Assembly: GCF_047948215.1 (NCBI RefSeq)
Contig: NC_134463.1
Span: 100,158,657-100,222,656, forward strand
Reading direction: 5' to 3'
Source of the DNA: Lycorma delicatula
Taxonomy: Eukaryota > Arthropoda > Insecta > Hemiptera > Fulgoridae
Length of the DNA: 64,000 bases
The position numbers and the translations under genes were made by a program. Shown piece by piece: positions 50,266-61,740 of this stretch (its first letter is position 1; each line of letters opens with the position of its first letter). The notes beneath the pieces were generated by a model. The model saw only the letters and a program-made list of their open reading frames with translations, had not been told where the DNA came from and did not search any database.

Positions 50266-51349
50266 TTAATCATTATTTTCCTTTATTGTAAAATGTATTA
50301 TTTATTAATTATTATTTGTATTTTGTATATTATATGCATTTTGTAATTCGTAATATGCAAGTGCAGCCTAATTTAGATGCATGCATTTATTAAAAATTAC
50401 CTTTATTTACATTTATTCTAATCGTTTACTGGAATAATTTAACTTTTTATATTAATATGTATTTACTTCTCCCTTACTTTTTGACGCCAGCTTAATTAAG
50501 TATTTGATCAAATTTTTAGTATTACCTAGAGTGTAAGTCTATCTTTCACTGCATTTTTTGTACTGAAGTTTTTGGCTGACTTCAAAAGTGCACTGCTGCT
50601 GGAATGTCAATGGTTCGGTGATACATTTGGGAGAAATAAAAAATTGTATTTTCACATAAAATCTACTTTAACATAAAGTCTGACCTAGGTTTTATTTTAA
50701 ATTTAAGTATTCAGTGTTATCATATTTTCTAATGAAAGATATTATCACTTCCTTAAATGGTGTTGACGAATATTTATGATGTTCTCTATCCATCTTCTAC
50801 TATGTATTAAATGTTTTTGTGGGAGTAAAAAATTGTCTCGTTTGATGCCTAATCCTCACTTTAATTCTATTTTTATTGTTTTCTTATTAACAAATTTTGA
50901 ACCGATAAAAAATATAAATTAAATTATAAAAATCAAACCTCAAAAAAATGGTTCTTCCTTTTACATATCCCTAGGCAAACGGATATCCAAATAACTAAAT
51001 AAAAATCTAATTCACGAAAGAAAAAAACATTTGACAAGAAAAAGTTGTTTTGTTTCTTATCAATGTAAACGCAAAAATGGATGTGTATGTTTCATAACAT
51101 TGTCATTTAGCTTGCCGCCAGTGGTTGTGGACCATATTCTTGCGATCTGCGATAATACAGAAACAAATGTTTCGGTACTGGAAAATTTACGATTGCACCT
51201 TTGGCTATCTTGTATTCAAATTTTGTTAATGCTGAAACCTGTTGACAAGATATATCTTAGCGGGACTCAATATTATAGAACTTATGAAAACAAATAAATA
51301 AATAAATAAAATATATATATTATTATTATTATTATTATTGATTACTTAC

Positions 51350-52400
51350 CAGTAAATGTTGACTTCATCCAAGGATAAAAATTGATATTTTCTTCTTGTT
51401 TTACAGCATTTGTAGTTATACTATCTAATTTTGGTCGTTTAACACTGGTATTTGATATAGCACACGATTTCCTATCTAATAAATCTTGTGAATTATCACT
51501 CGTAGGCATATCATTATTTTTTTCCTCTGTATAATTGGTTTGGTACTGACAAGAACTATTTTTAATCGGTGTATGAGGTGAATTTGATACGAAATTATTA
51601 CTGTTATCGTTATTATTATTATTAATTAACAGATGATTTTGATATTCTGAATTTATGTAATTACTGGTTTCTTGTGTCTGTTCGTAAATTCTTTTTCTTG
51701 TTTGTAAATTATTCAACGGTATATTAGACGGTGATGTAATTTTATCTGAATTATTAATATTCGTATTCGTTGTAGCGTTGTAATTATTTATATATTGTTG
51801 ATAATAATCGTTTTTATTATCGTCTTCATTGTTATTGGTTTTGAAATGAAATTTTTTATTCGGATAACATAATTTTAATTTTTCCTCTTTTTCATCGTTA
51901 TCTTTATCGTTGTTTTCTTTTGATAATTTTTTTATCGGTAACGGTATTTTATATTCATCTTCTTCACCTTCTTCTCTTTTTATTTCGTCAATTTTATTTT
52001 CAATATTATGACTGTGATTGTTATGAAAATTATTCACGGTAAAATTTCTATAAGAAAAATTATAATTATCTGCTTTATTAATTAAATAGTGTTGTAATAA
52101 GGTCGCATTATGTACGTAATTATTTTGCGTAATTATATTATTGTAATCGTCGCGTAATTGTTTGTTATCAATCAAATTATGTGATGTATTACATAACGAA
52201 GAAGACGGTGAAGTTGGTTTTATTATATTTTGATAAGTATTATCTTGATGTTGTTGATTATACTGAAATTGTGACGATAATTCATCGTAAATATGATTAT
52301 TCCAGTAAGCATTTGTTGTCGATGGATTGTTATTACTATTAAAATTCATTTGATTCGTACTTGGATTAAAATAGTCTCGAATATGTGTTGAACTTGTCAT
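51350..52400 (-). CDS. ftz: fushi tarazu-like Hox protein, exon 1 (N-terminal region with YPWM hexapeptide)
   Basis: This is the first coding exon of a Hox transcription factor, expected to act in the nucleus. It starts at the ATG at 52400 (residues MTSSTHIRDYF), preceded by an A/T-rich context with in-frame stops, and gives 350 codons plus one base. The encoded region is rich in Asn, Ser and Thr, with an acidic/Lys stretch around residues 140-190 and no other recognisable domain. It ends with FYPWMKSTFT; YPWM (residues 342-345) is the hexapeptide that contacts Extradenticle/PBC cofactors in Hox proteins. The exon stops at a consensus donor (GTAAGT at 51349-51344), leaving a phase-1 G that pairs with AT at the start of exon 2 to make Asp. 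No LxxLL motif, the FTZ-F1 contact of Drosophila Ftz, is present. A second Met (MNFNSNNN) lies 17 codons in; I prefer the first because it keeps the longer frame. Assignment to ftz rests on exon 2. Confidence 0.85.
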
Positions 52401-53152
52401 ATTTATTTATTAAAACAAAGGTTCACTTATTTGTGTATAGTCTACGTATAGTTAATTAAATAAATAATTCACATTCTAATTATTGTTCAAATCGTTTATC
52501 GATCACAAAAAAAAAAGATTGTCATTTGTTGTTTATATTGTTTTGTTTGTATTTATAACAGGATATAATCGTAATAATTAATTAATCTATTTGCTTTAAA
52601 ATTGTAAAAATAATTCTTCTAATTTGATTATTACCTCAATGTACGTGAAAATAATACACTTTTTGCTAATTAAACACTAATAAAGTAATTATTTATAGAT
52701 AAAATATAACCTAAATTTTATAAAGATTTATCTTTAATAAGTTTTGAAAATGAAATATTTTATCGTTGGCAATGTTATTTAAAATGTAAATAATTATTTT
52801 TATTAAAGTACGTTTATAGCGTAAAAATACAATAATAATAAATTAATAAAAAAATGTTTAATTCAAACTCTAAATAAGCGTATCTTTTCATACGGTTAAT
52901 GAGATTTAATCAAAATATAATCGTTAATAATAAATAAACAAAATACTTTGAATTATATTTAGAATCCGTTTAGTTCTTAATATTTTCTAATTATTAATTA
53001 AGATTAATTTTATAACTACACACAATTTTATTGAAAAATACGCCGTAATTAATTGATAGATAACTAAAGAAAATAACACAAGTTGCTATGTTACGTTAAA
53101 TTTGGCAACGATGTATATTATAATAATACTGAAGACAGTCATTAATCGGTTT

Positions 53153-53186
53153 AGGATGACATCTTGTAAGACCGGTTTATATACCG
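53153..53186 (-). promoter_or_regulatory. ftz: Candidate ftz core promoter (TATA box and initiator)
   Basis: On the minus strand TATATAAA lies at 53184-53177. An initiator-like TCATCC follows at 53159-53154, its A at 53157, 27 nt downstream of the first T. That spacing is slightly short of the usual ~30. A start here would give a 5' leader of about 757 nt before the ATG at 52400. AT-rich DNA yields TATA-like strings by chance, and only the spacing to an initiator raises this one above background. Confidence 0.3.
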
Positions 53187-53400
53187 CATAAATTGGTAAT
53201 TATTTATCTTACAGAAGGGATGAAGTCGAATTGACGTGATGATGAAATAAAATTAAAACGCGTACATATAAACACACTTTTCAAATCGAAACGCTTTTAA
53301 ATGTCAATATAAACACACGATATCACAATCACATAGTTACTAGGCCACTACGCGGTGAGAAAATGATTTGTGTATCTATCGCAGAAAAATGTCTATAAAA

Positions 53401-53800
53401 TCTCCCCCCACTACTTTTACTATACTCTACTGTAGCTGTGTCACCCCGTTTGACTGAGCCATGTCACCCGTACCCCCTGCAGGGTTGTTTGGAGGGGGCG
53501 GTCTTCCATTCAAAAACCCTTAGCACGGCTTTCAACTGACCCGGCTTCGTTTTGACTCAATAGTATGAGGAATAGGAGGGGATCGGGGGTGGTTTCGCAT
53601 TGTCCATCTGCCATCCCCCTATCGCATGGTGAACAGAAAGAACGACACCCTTCCGTACAGCAACACTGCTGTTAAAATCTCCCCGACTCAACTCAACCGA
53701 TACGTGGTCCTAACGCGACGTTCTCTATCCCTCTTTATAGTATTTTTCACTCTTTATTTCCTTTTACTATTCGTACTACTGATAGGCCTATACTACACGC
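53401..53800. promoter_or_regulatory. GC-richer block 1 kb upstream of ftz
   Basis: About 400 bp stand out from the surrounding very AT-rich DNA by balanced composition, with G- and C-runs (for example GGAGGGGGCGG and CCCCCTGCAGGG) and few homopolymers. It starts about 1 kb upstream of the ftz ATG. A plus-strand TATAAAA lies at its left edge (about 53394-53400). A 62-codon ORF on the plus strand shows no recognisable family and is probably chance. A promoter-proximal regulatory block or non-coding exon of ftz or a neighbour is plausible, but the sequence alone does not show which. Confidence 0.35.
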
Positions 53801-54294
53801 ACTTAAATAAATAACTAACAATTTAATCGATTACGTTTTGCTTAACTTAACTGTGAAATTTATTCTCGTTCTATCTTTTATAGTCTTCGGTAAACAGAAG
53901 GGTGAAAGTTATAACACGGTTTTAAAACTATGAAGCAATAAATTACAACCTCATTTGTTACGTCTCGTGTTACATTCTATACCACCTTCAAAAAAACCCA
54001 CAATCCGTTTATTTTATTATTAAATAATAAGCATTTCGTCACTCGATTAAAAAAATATCTATTTTTAAATATCAAGACAGTTTAAAATTATTATTCCATT
54101 TTTATAATACAATTATTTTATTTTCAGAGAAAATGGTAGAAGATGAAAACGTGTAATGAAATGTGTTATTTTTGAAATTCATGCCTCCTAATAATTGGCA
54201 GTATTGTTTCCTACACTCATAAGTTCTAGGTTAAATATTTATTTATTCTTAATATATGCGTTGAAATCTTTTCAACTATGAACAATGAGCAAAC

Positions 54295-54558
54295 ACTCCT
54301 TGGTCCAATGAGATTAGGATGATATGTACGATTTGTAAATACGGTGTAGTTTTGTATAGCTTCAGGCCGACCGTTCCTGAGATGTATGGTTAATTGAACC
54401 CCAACCACCATATTACATCTGTTTCCTCTGCGTATTATTTAATTCCGTATAAAAGGAATAAACCTTATTAGTATTCCAGCCCTCGTCTTCCAAAATCGGT
54501 TGTTAAGCAACTGATTTCGCGATGACGAATCTATCATTAGACCAGCCCGGTGAGTAGG
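54295..54558 (-). mobile_element. Related SINE subfamily copy
   Basis: It shares with the main family the motifs GGATGATATGTAC, CCTGAGATGTATGGTTAATTGAACCCCAACCACC and the terminal ACCAGCCCGGTG, but differs in the middle. Read on the minus strand, CACCGGGCTGGTCTAATGAT starts it, with an A-box-like TGGTCTAATGA and a degraded B box. The motif GACCGTTCCTGAGA is shared with the 23.6 kb copy. Confidence 0.7.
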
Positions 54559-55979
54559 TTAAATAAAAGATGTAATCTTCAATTCGTAAACGTGTAACAA
54601 TTTGATTGTCTTTAATTCTCTCCATATTTTTTATTGGATACAGTGTACGTAGTGATTTTAATCGAAAAATTCTATTATTTAATAAAAACAAATTGAAAAA
54701 ACGCTCGCTTACACCGGTAAGTTGTTAAATAATTCTTTTCTAGGTTGGATAATTATGAAAATTCTAAAAGTAAATTTTTATTTTTATTTAATAAAAATGT
54801 TCATTTGCGTATTAATTCAAACGTTTAACCTACTATGTTTTTCTCCACGTCAGTTGTTAACGATCCACAGTTTTGTAACCGGTTTTCCGGATTGCTGTAA
54901 TATGGCACAAACATCATTCCACAGTTTAGGTGTAATTAATTATAACATTTTTTTCTTTTTCTTCTTTTTTTTTTTGCTTAGAGAAATTCAATCGTTATCG
55001 CAATAGTAGATAAATTTTTAAAAAAAGTTGTAATTTTTAGTTATTTAGCAGAATAATTAAATTATATAAAAAATACGAATGACGTGTATTCTGTCATTGC
55101 TTAAACTTCTTTCGTTTTAAAATTTATCTTCTATACTTTATTTACATTGAGACAATTGACTCGTTATAAAAATGATAGATAGGAAATATATATATTTATT
55201 CTACCGATTCCACATATATCCTTTATTATTACTTTTTAATTTTAAGAAATCGAGTCGTCATCAATAAGTTATTCGTTTATTTTTAAAATCGTTCTTTTCG
55301 ATATTAATTTATCTTTAGCAATTGAAAAGAGATTGCAAAGATAAAATTTATTCTGAGATGTTACGAAGTGGATTCATTACGGTCGTAACGTAAAATAAAC
55401 TTTTTTTAGTTTTAATGACAATAAATGTAATCAATTTTTAATTAAATTGCTGTTATTATTATTATTTTAATATAAATAGGCCGATACGTGTGCACGGTAA
55501 CGTCTCTATAATATTAACAGTAATAATATTTCTTTTGTTATGTGGTAAATTGATGAGATTTTATGAGAAATGAGAGAGCCGTATTTGGAAATAGCCTTTG
55601 CAACAAATCACTATGTCATAGTGAAAGCCTTAATGATTTCACACATTAACTAATTCTTATGATGAGAATGCAAGACGTATATTTTATCTTATTTAATTAT
55701 TTAGAATTACCGACCTTCTTTCACTGTATCGTTGATTAAACTTTGATAATTTCACGAATCAGAGGGAAAGTATTACTGTTGCATTAATTGACCCAAAAGA
55801 ATATATGTATTAATTTGTTTTTAACTTTTTGAGATCCCTCAAGTTATAAAATACTAAAGTCAGTTTTACAAAGCTGACTTTATGTATACTGATTCATATA
55901 TATATGTTTATTTATATTTGTACGGGGGATTCACGAAGAATATAACAGTATTTCAATAAAAAAAAAGAAAGTTCATACG

Positions 55980-56060
55980 GACATAGGTTTGGAAACGCTT
56001 CGTTAACGAGTATCGGCTGGCAAAAGATTATTCCCTTATTTCGGCTCTTTCGATAAACTT
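55980..56060. repeat. Dispersed repeat, inverted partner at 9.6 kb
   Basis: ACATAGGTTTGGAAACGCTTCGTTAACGAG matches the complement of 9625-9660 with few differences. Confidence 0.6.
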
Positions 56061-57006
56061 AAGCCAGAGTGAATTGTTGGGACCAAATTAAGGGGTACTT
56101 TGAGAGTTTGTGTTTAAAATTTGGACTGAAAATTTGTAAAAAAAAGTAGCTCCTCGAACCGTAATTTTAGTAGTTTATAACACATCTAGGATAAAAAATA
56201 AAATATTGGGGTCGAAAAACACACTGTTTTATGTTTGGAGTAAAATAACTCTCTTAAATGAGTAAAATAAAACTTGTAAAAAATTTGATTTACAGTAAAA
56301 TCGTATGAATATAAAGTCAACAGAAACTAAATACAAATCTAAGAATTTCGAAGTTTATTAAAGAAAAAAAAAAACGGCTGATTTTAATGAGGTATTAAAC
56401 GAAATAAATTTTTTAATTTATGCTTTACATCTTCAATTCTGTTTTTTTTTTTAAATCAAACCTTGTGTGAAATGGAGAGGTTTTCAAATCTTATAAGAGA
56501 TTTAAGTAGTAATAAACCTTCATCTTATAAAAGTAAATGTTCTAAAAGTATTTTCTTTATTTTAATTATTTAGGATTGAATTATAACATTTTTTATTTAA
56601 TTTTTTCTTAACTTAAAAAAAAAAATGAATAAATTTGTTATTAAGAAAACGTTGTAACAATAAATTTAGACTTTGTTATTTGAATCTAGGTTAAATTTAA
56701 GTTTTTATAAATTCTTAGAAATTTCAGAATGTGATTTCGTATTTTTAATTGTTGCATTTCGTTATTTTTTTATTTAGATTACAAAAAATTCCTACTAACA
56801 ATTAATTTTTAAAATATCCTTTTATCAATCAAATAAAATTTTATTGATCTACTAACCTAATTGTAATGTAAAACTATAAAAAAAAAAAAACAATCCTAGA
56901 ATTAATGGTTAACTCACGTATACTGGTTCAATATCTAAAAGTAGGTATAATCTAAATGTAGGTATAAAAGAAGTCATTGGTATATTCAAATTTAATAGAT
57001 TTCACA

Positions 57007-57292
57007 ACCTTCTTTCTTTTCCCTGTTTAGCCTCCGGGAATTACGGTTCAGATATTACTTCAGAGGATGAATGAGGATTATATGTATGAGTGTAAGTTAA
57101 GTGTAGTCTCAGTTCGACCATTCATGAGATGTGTGATTAATTGAAACCCTACCACCAAAGAACACCGGTATCCACGATCTAGTATTCAAATCCGTATAAA
57201 AATAACTGACTTTACTAGGATTTGAACGCTGGAACTCTCGATTGATTTGGTGATTTGGGAAGATGCGTTCACCACTAGACCAACCCGGTGGG
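57007..57292 (-). mobile_element. tRNA-derived SINE, copy 3
   Basis: It is the same family as the 10.4 and 12.9 kb copies, read on the minus strand from CCCACCGGGTTGG with its A box. The duplication TAGATTTCACA flanks it at 56996-57006 and 57293-57303. There is a small change around the region between the boxes (about 57241-57255). Confidence 0.88.
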
Positions 57293-58538
57293 TAGATTTC
57301 ACAGTCTAAAAAAAAACTTCCGGATGTTTGAATTATCTATTAATGAGCAATTATTAATGCCCATTATGATAATCTTCTTGCTAGAAAAGAACGTTGAACG
57401 TTCAGAAAAGTTATTTTTTTCAGTAGCTTTTTTAAAAATAAATAATAAAATAATATTCCATAAAATATTTCTCGTTTCTATATTTTCTCACCTTGTTGAA
57501 TACGTTTTGGAAAATACTTGTTTTTAGTCCCAAATTTAACAATTTTTTTAACGAAATCCTCCCAATATTATAAAATGGTAAGAAAAATGCTGAAAACAAG
57601 AAAATTGCAATAACTAGAGTGCTAATTGATTTAATCGGATGGGTAATAGCTTAAAACACTCGGAGAAGGTCACACCTAATGAGGGCTTACCCAAAACCTT
57701 TCTTCAACTCTGAGTCAAGAAATGAGCGAATATTGAACCCTATATAATAACATGGTAAGAAAAATGCTGAAATGCTGGCCGCGAAGAGGCCATGGGGGAC
57801 AGCTCCCTAGTAAACTATAGTTACTTTGCTTAAATTAATTAAATCAATTACTTAAATTTTAGATAATTACTGTTATTACGTAGTTCAATTTTTAGCACTG
57901 ATCATCCTTTACTTTACCGTCAGTGAAAAATAAGACAAAAGAATAAAATCGCTTTTTACGGTATTATTCATACTTTAAAATATGAGCTACTGTGTGAAAA
58001 TATTTTTCCTGTTATTGTATTATTTAATATTAGATATTTAAGATGTTTTTTCTTTTCAATATTCGCTTAATTAAAATAAAATCTGATTGTGTAACTTAAA
58101 AAAATCAACAAAATAGTAGAAATATTAAAGAATTGCGATTATTTTCGTAGCGCAAACTTTATAAAACGTTGTCAAGTGTGCTTCAAGGTACAAAAAAAAC
58201 CCCCAAAAAAAATGTTTTCTATTCATTTTAAGTTATGCATAAATTTCTCTTTAATATATTTAGTACTTATTTTATAATGCGGTTTTTCTTTTTCAGATGA
58301 TTTCGCGTAGAGCAGTTGATTTTTCGATAATATTTTAAAAACAATTAATCAAGTAGGCTGTATTGGATTAGCAAAATAAACATACATGAATACAAAGTCG
58401 AGGTAAATATCAGTTATTACCATTGATTAATATATATGTATAAAGTAAGTTACTACAAGCAGTTTTTTTTTTAATTAGTCTGATTATAAAGAAGAGAAAT
58501 AATAATCGTTATGTTTTTTTCTTTCAGGAGCTTAGAGG

Positions 58539-58816
58539 TTAACGCGTCAAGAGTTCCAGTGTTCAAGTCCTAGTAAAGCCAGTTATTTTTACATGGATTT
58601 GAATGCTAGATCGTGGATACCGGTGTTCTTTGGTGGTTGGGTTTCAATTAACCACACACCTCAGGATTGGTCGAACTGAGAATGTACAAGACTACACTTC
58701 ATTTACACTCATACATATCATCCTCATTCATCCTATTATTATCTAAACGGTATTATCTAAACGGTATTATCTAAACGGTAGTTACTGGAGGTTAAACAGG
58801 AAAAAGCAAGTAAGTA
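58539..58816 (+). mobile_element. tRNA-derived SINE, copy 4, damaged head and internal triplication
   Basis: Plus-strand copy. The head keeps AACGCGTC and the B box (GTGTTCAAGTCCT), but the A box and the inter-box segment are missing, so it probably cannot be transcribed by pol III. The unit TATTATCTAAACGG is present three times in tandem (58737-58778) where other copies have one. It is flanked by AGGAGCTTAGAGG at 58526-58538 and 58817-58829. Confidence 0.88.
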
Positions 58817-58854
58817 AGGAGCTTAGAGGAAGAGAGATAGTGTTCGACAGTTTT

Positions 58855-59460
58855 CTAAGATGTTCAGCAGCCCCTTGACAAGGTCTGGCTGCCTGGACTT
58901 TCATACAATTTGAAAAAGAACCTTACTCAAACTAATTACCTTGTTCTTCATAGCTAACTGGGTGGGCGTTTCTCTCGTGTAAGATATAATCAAGCATTAT
59001 CTGCATTCTTTAAAACTAATTCGGGGTTTCTGCAAGGTTCAGTTTTGGGATCTGTCTTATACTGTATCTTCACCGCAGACCTTTCGGTTGAGAACGGAGT
59101 CAACATCGCTTCTTTTGCAGAACTCCGGCTATTCTGGCTGTTAATGACAACCCAACTGTGCGCTCAACTGACCTATAATCTAAATTAAATCTAATAAGTA
59201 GGTGGCTGGGTACATGGAACTTAAGGGTTAATCAAGCTAAGTCGTGACATGCTACATTCGAAATGAGTAGAGAAGATTGCCCACGGGTCCACCTCGATGG
59301 AATTTTAATTCCGTATACTGAAATTGTAACGTACGGGTGGTAATGGTTATAGGCGATTTGATATGAATCACAAGTCACTCCCGAAAATGACAGTCATTTT
59401 AAAGAATAGCGAGATCCGTATCTAGCTTACCAACGAAAGTACGGAGTGAAGTGATTTCCC
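58855..59460 (+). pseudogene. Jockey-like non-LTR retrotransposon, degenerate reverse transcriptase
   Basis: A frameshifted reading shows GFLQGSVLGSVLYCIFTADL (about 59025-59085) and then NIASFAELRLFW where FADD would be expected. NQAKS and VHLDGILIPY follow at about 59230-59320. These are collinear with the copy at 29.5-30.2 kb, and the two look like relatives of one Jockey-type family. It starts just after the SINE target-site duplication at 58829. Many stops make it inactive. The open frame at 59462-59857 follows it and shows no recognisable domain. Confidence 0.72.
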
Positions 59461-60696
59461 GTTGTCTTCCACCGTATATAAGGTTACTTATCAGCAAGCC
59501 ATGCCAACCGAAATGCAGGTGATATACATCCTTACATGTAATATCTTCCTTCTGATCAAGACACAAGGACTGGGTGCATCGCGAACTTTCAAAGAAAGAA
59601 AGAAAATGTGGTTTCTCCTATACCTCAACTGCCTTTCATGCGTCATACACATAAGAAAGAGTGGAACAGTAGTGAAATACAACAGATTAATACACACCTC
59701 TTTAAGATATAAAACGAATTTTATACGATTCCTTCAGTTGGTAGGACAGAATTTTTTTATTTTATTTTATTTTTTATTTTTTGTAATTCAGCTCTGCATA
59801 AATATATTATCGTATTTTTATTTTACTCTGCACTATGGTATATGTATGATCACCTAAATTGTAGCGAACTTAAATTTTACTGCTACATTTTGAAACTGTA
59901 TTCTTAATCCAGGATAAAATTATTATTTTAATTTATTTGTTGATCGCTCAGTTTATAGCTTCTTGTAAAATAAGAGATTCAATAAGGTTAACAGGTTTAT
60001 ATACAATAAAGGAAACTATTTTTTATTTGTTAACGATTTTTATGAACGGATGTATGGATAAGTGGATCCATATATACTACTTATATGGATAAAAAATATA
60101 TATTATAGATAAATAAATCTATTACTAACGGTTTTTTTATCCTATACAACATAAAATGGTTGTTTGTAATACAATGGTTGGTTTACAGAACAAAACGCAT
60201 ACCACTTGATCTGTGAATTTTATTAAATGTATATCGAAGAAGGATTAAATAATAAAGGAGATTTTTAAGGAAAATTTACGCTTCTATTGGGATTCCCTAG
60301 AATGACAAGTATTTTTATTCTAAAATCCGAGCTAAAAATAATCGTTTCATAGTATCTCTTATTGTTTGTTTATCAATTAATGTTGTTTATTTTTTTTTTG
60401 CGATTATATCGACTATGGACTACGGAAATGTCACTTCTGGTTTCCTTTTTCCCAATATTGTTTCATTTTTTGGCGTATTTGGTCTTTCTTTCTTCAGACT
60501 GTTTAACTCTGGTGTAAATATTTTTCTTCCTCACCGTTTAAACACAACTTCGTGTATTTGTTTGTTTGAATAGCTTTTTTATCTTTCATTTCCTGTTGTT
60601 GTATCCCTAGGTTTTGAAATTGTCTCTACATTTTTCGTACAGGTACAGCTTTCTGAATATTTGTTCATTTACTAGAACTGAATGACTATATATAAA

Positions 60697-60724
60697 GAAT
60701 GGATGAAGCTCTGTTCATCCATTC
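60697..60724. repeat. Hairpin with 11-bp perfect stem
   Basis: GAATGGATGAA (60697-60707) and its complement (60714-60724) flank the loop GCTCTG. Confidence 0.75.
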
Positions 60725-60769
60725 TGTATATACGGTCCAAGAATTTATATCGTCTTCTTTTAATCGCTT

Positions 60770-61170
60770 TTTGGATACCAACTACTTCTTCGTACAGTTC
60801 TTGGTTGTCGGCCAAAGAAGAATTAAAAGGTCATTAAAAGAAGAAAGAAGACCCACGACGTGACCCGCCGTAACGGATTGGTGTCTAGTAGAAGAGAACA
60901 TCAGAGTAGCAACGTGGAGGGCAGCCAAAGAAGACGTATATGAAGATCTGCAACCCTTTTATCCACAATCCCTACAACTTACAATTTAATTCAATCAGCG
61001 CATGCGACTCCCTCCGGAGAAGGGGGCACATTGCTCCCTCCAAACAAATAGGGCCCCGTTTTGGCGTATTCCTGCTAGCCCATAAGGTGCTAGTACCGAA
61101 AGAACTCAGCAGACGGTATGAAGGGGAAAAAGGCCGGGAGCATCAGGCTCAAAATGCTTAATCTCCCACG
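60770..61170. other. GC-richer segment, possibly transposon-derived
   Basis: Composition is close to balanced, with a 73-codon plus-strand ORF (60940-61161) that I do not recognise. It lies next to the antisense LINE relic (61270-61740) and may be further transposon debris. Confidence 0.3.
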
Positions 61171-61269
61171 GTCAGACCAGTAATCAATTGAAAACGCTTG
61201 TCCAAACGGATGAGAACGCAAATCACCAAATCCGTCCATAAATAAAACTTAAAACCTATAACCGACATT

Positions 61270-61740
61270 AAAAAACCCTTGAAACACGCCCGATTACAGA
61301 ATCATACAGCAGTAAGGGACATTATCCAGGCTCTGCGATTCGTAGGGAGGAATGGTGATACTCCCGCCACTCTTGCGTTCCATTCCGTTCTTGGTTGTAT
61401 TTCAGACTGTATCCTTCTGCTATTTTCACGGGGTCTAGAATTGTTCTCGGTGTTCTTCTCTTTGTTTTCTTTAACGGTTCCAGTCGGTAAGGCGTAATGT
61501 TTCACTTCCGTATAGTACCACTGCTTTCATCATGTGGCATAATGTCTATGTTTGTCCCTTTTCGTGAGGTTCTTTATATTGATATTTTGGTTAGAAAACG
61601 AAATTTATCCGTTTGCTTATTCTGTCTTCTATTGCCACTCTATCTGTACCGTAGTATTTTATTGTTTTCTTTAGATATTTGAAACTAGATACCGATTTAA
61701 GATTTCTATATTCTGTTTTAATTTTCTTTTTGGGGTAGTT
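61270..61740 (-). pseudogene. Non-LTR retrotransposon (RTE/CR1-like) reverse transcriptase relic, antisense
   Basis: Read on the minus strand, SSFKYLKKTIKYYGTDRVAIEDRISKRINF (about 61685-61595) corresponds to the FKYLG...EIxxRI block of RTE/CR1-type reverse transcriptases. VVLYGSETL (about 61525-61500) and DPVKIAEGYSLKYNQE (about 61435-61390) follow in the right order. Frameshifts separate the pieces. The family is probably the same type as the 24 kb relic. Both strands have short ORFs here (61279-61497 and 61302-61505), which are shadows of this relic. Confidence 0.7.

Larger units (their letters stand above)
40959..51349 (-). other. ftz: ftz intron, 10.4 kb
   Basis: The intron is bounded by GTAAGT (51349-51344) and a T-rich CTCAG (40963-40959), both on the minus strand. 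It lies between the hexapeptide and the homeodomain, as in most Hox genes. Drosophila ftz has a very short intron, so 10.4 kb is large for this gene. Inside are two fold-back mariner derivatives, a hAT relic, a ~1 kb inverted repeat and a LINE remnant, each listed separately, plus AT-rich DNA. Next to the donor is a run of AAAT/AT/ATT simple repeats (51293-51340). No further coding exon was seen. Confidence 0.85.

Noticed and set aside
53626..53814. 62-codon plus-strand ORF upstream of ftz
   Set aside because: Lies in the GC-richer block with no recognisable domain; hydrophobic C-terminus from T-rich DNA.
59462..59857. 131-codon plus-strand ORF
   Set aside because: Follows directly on a decayed Jockey-like relic and shows no domain; the C-terminal half is low-complexity Phe/Tyr/Leu from T-rich DNA.
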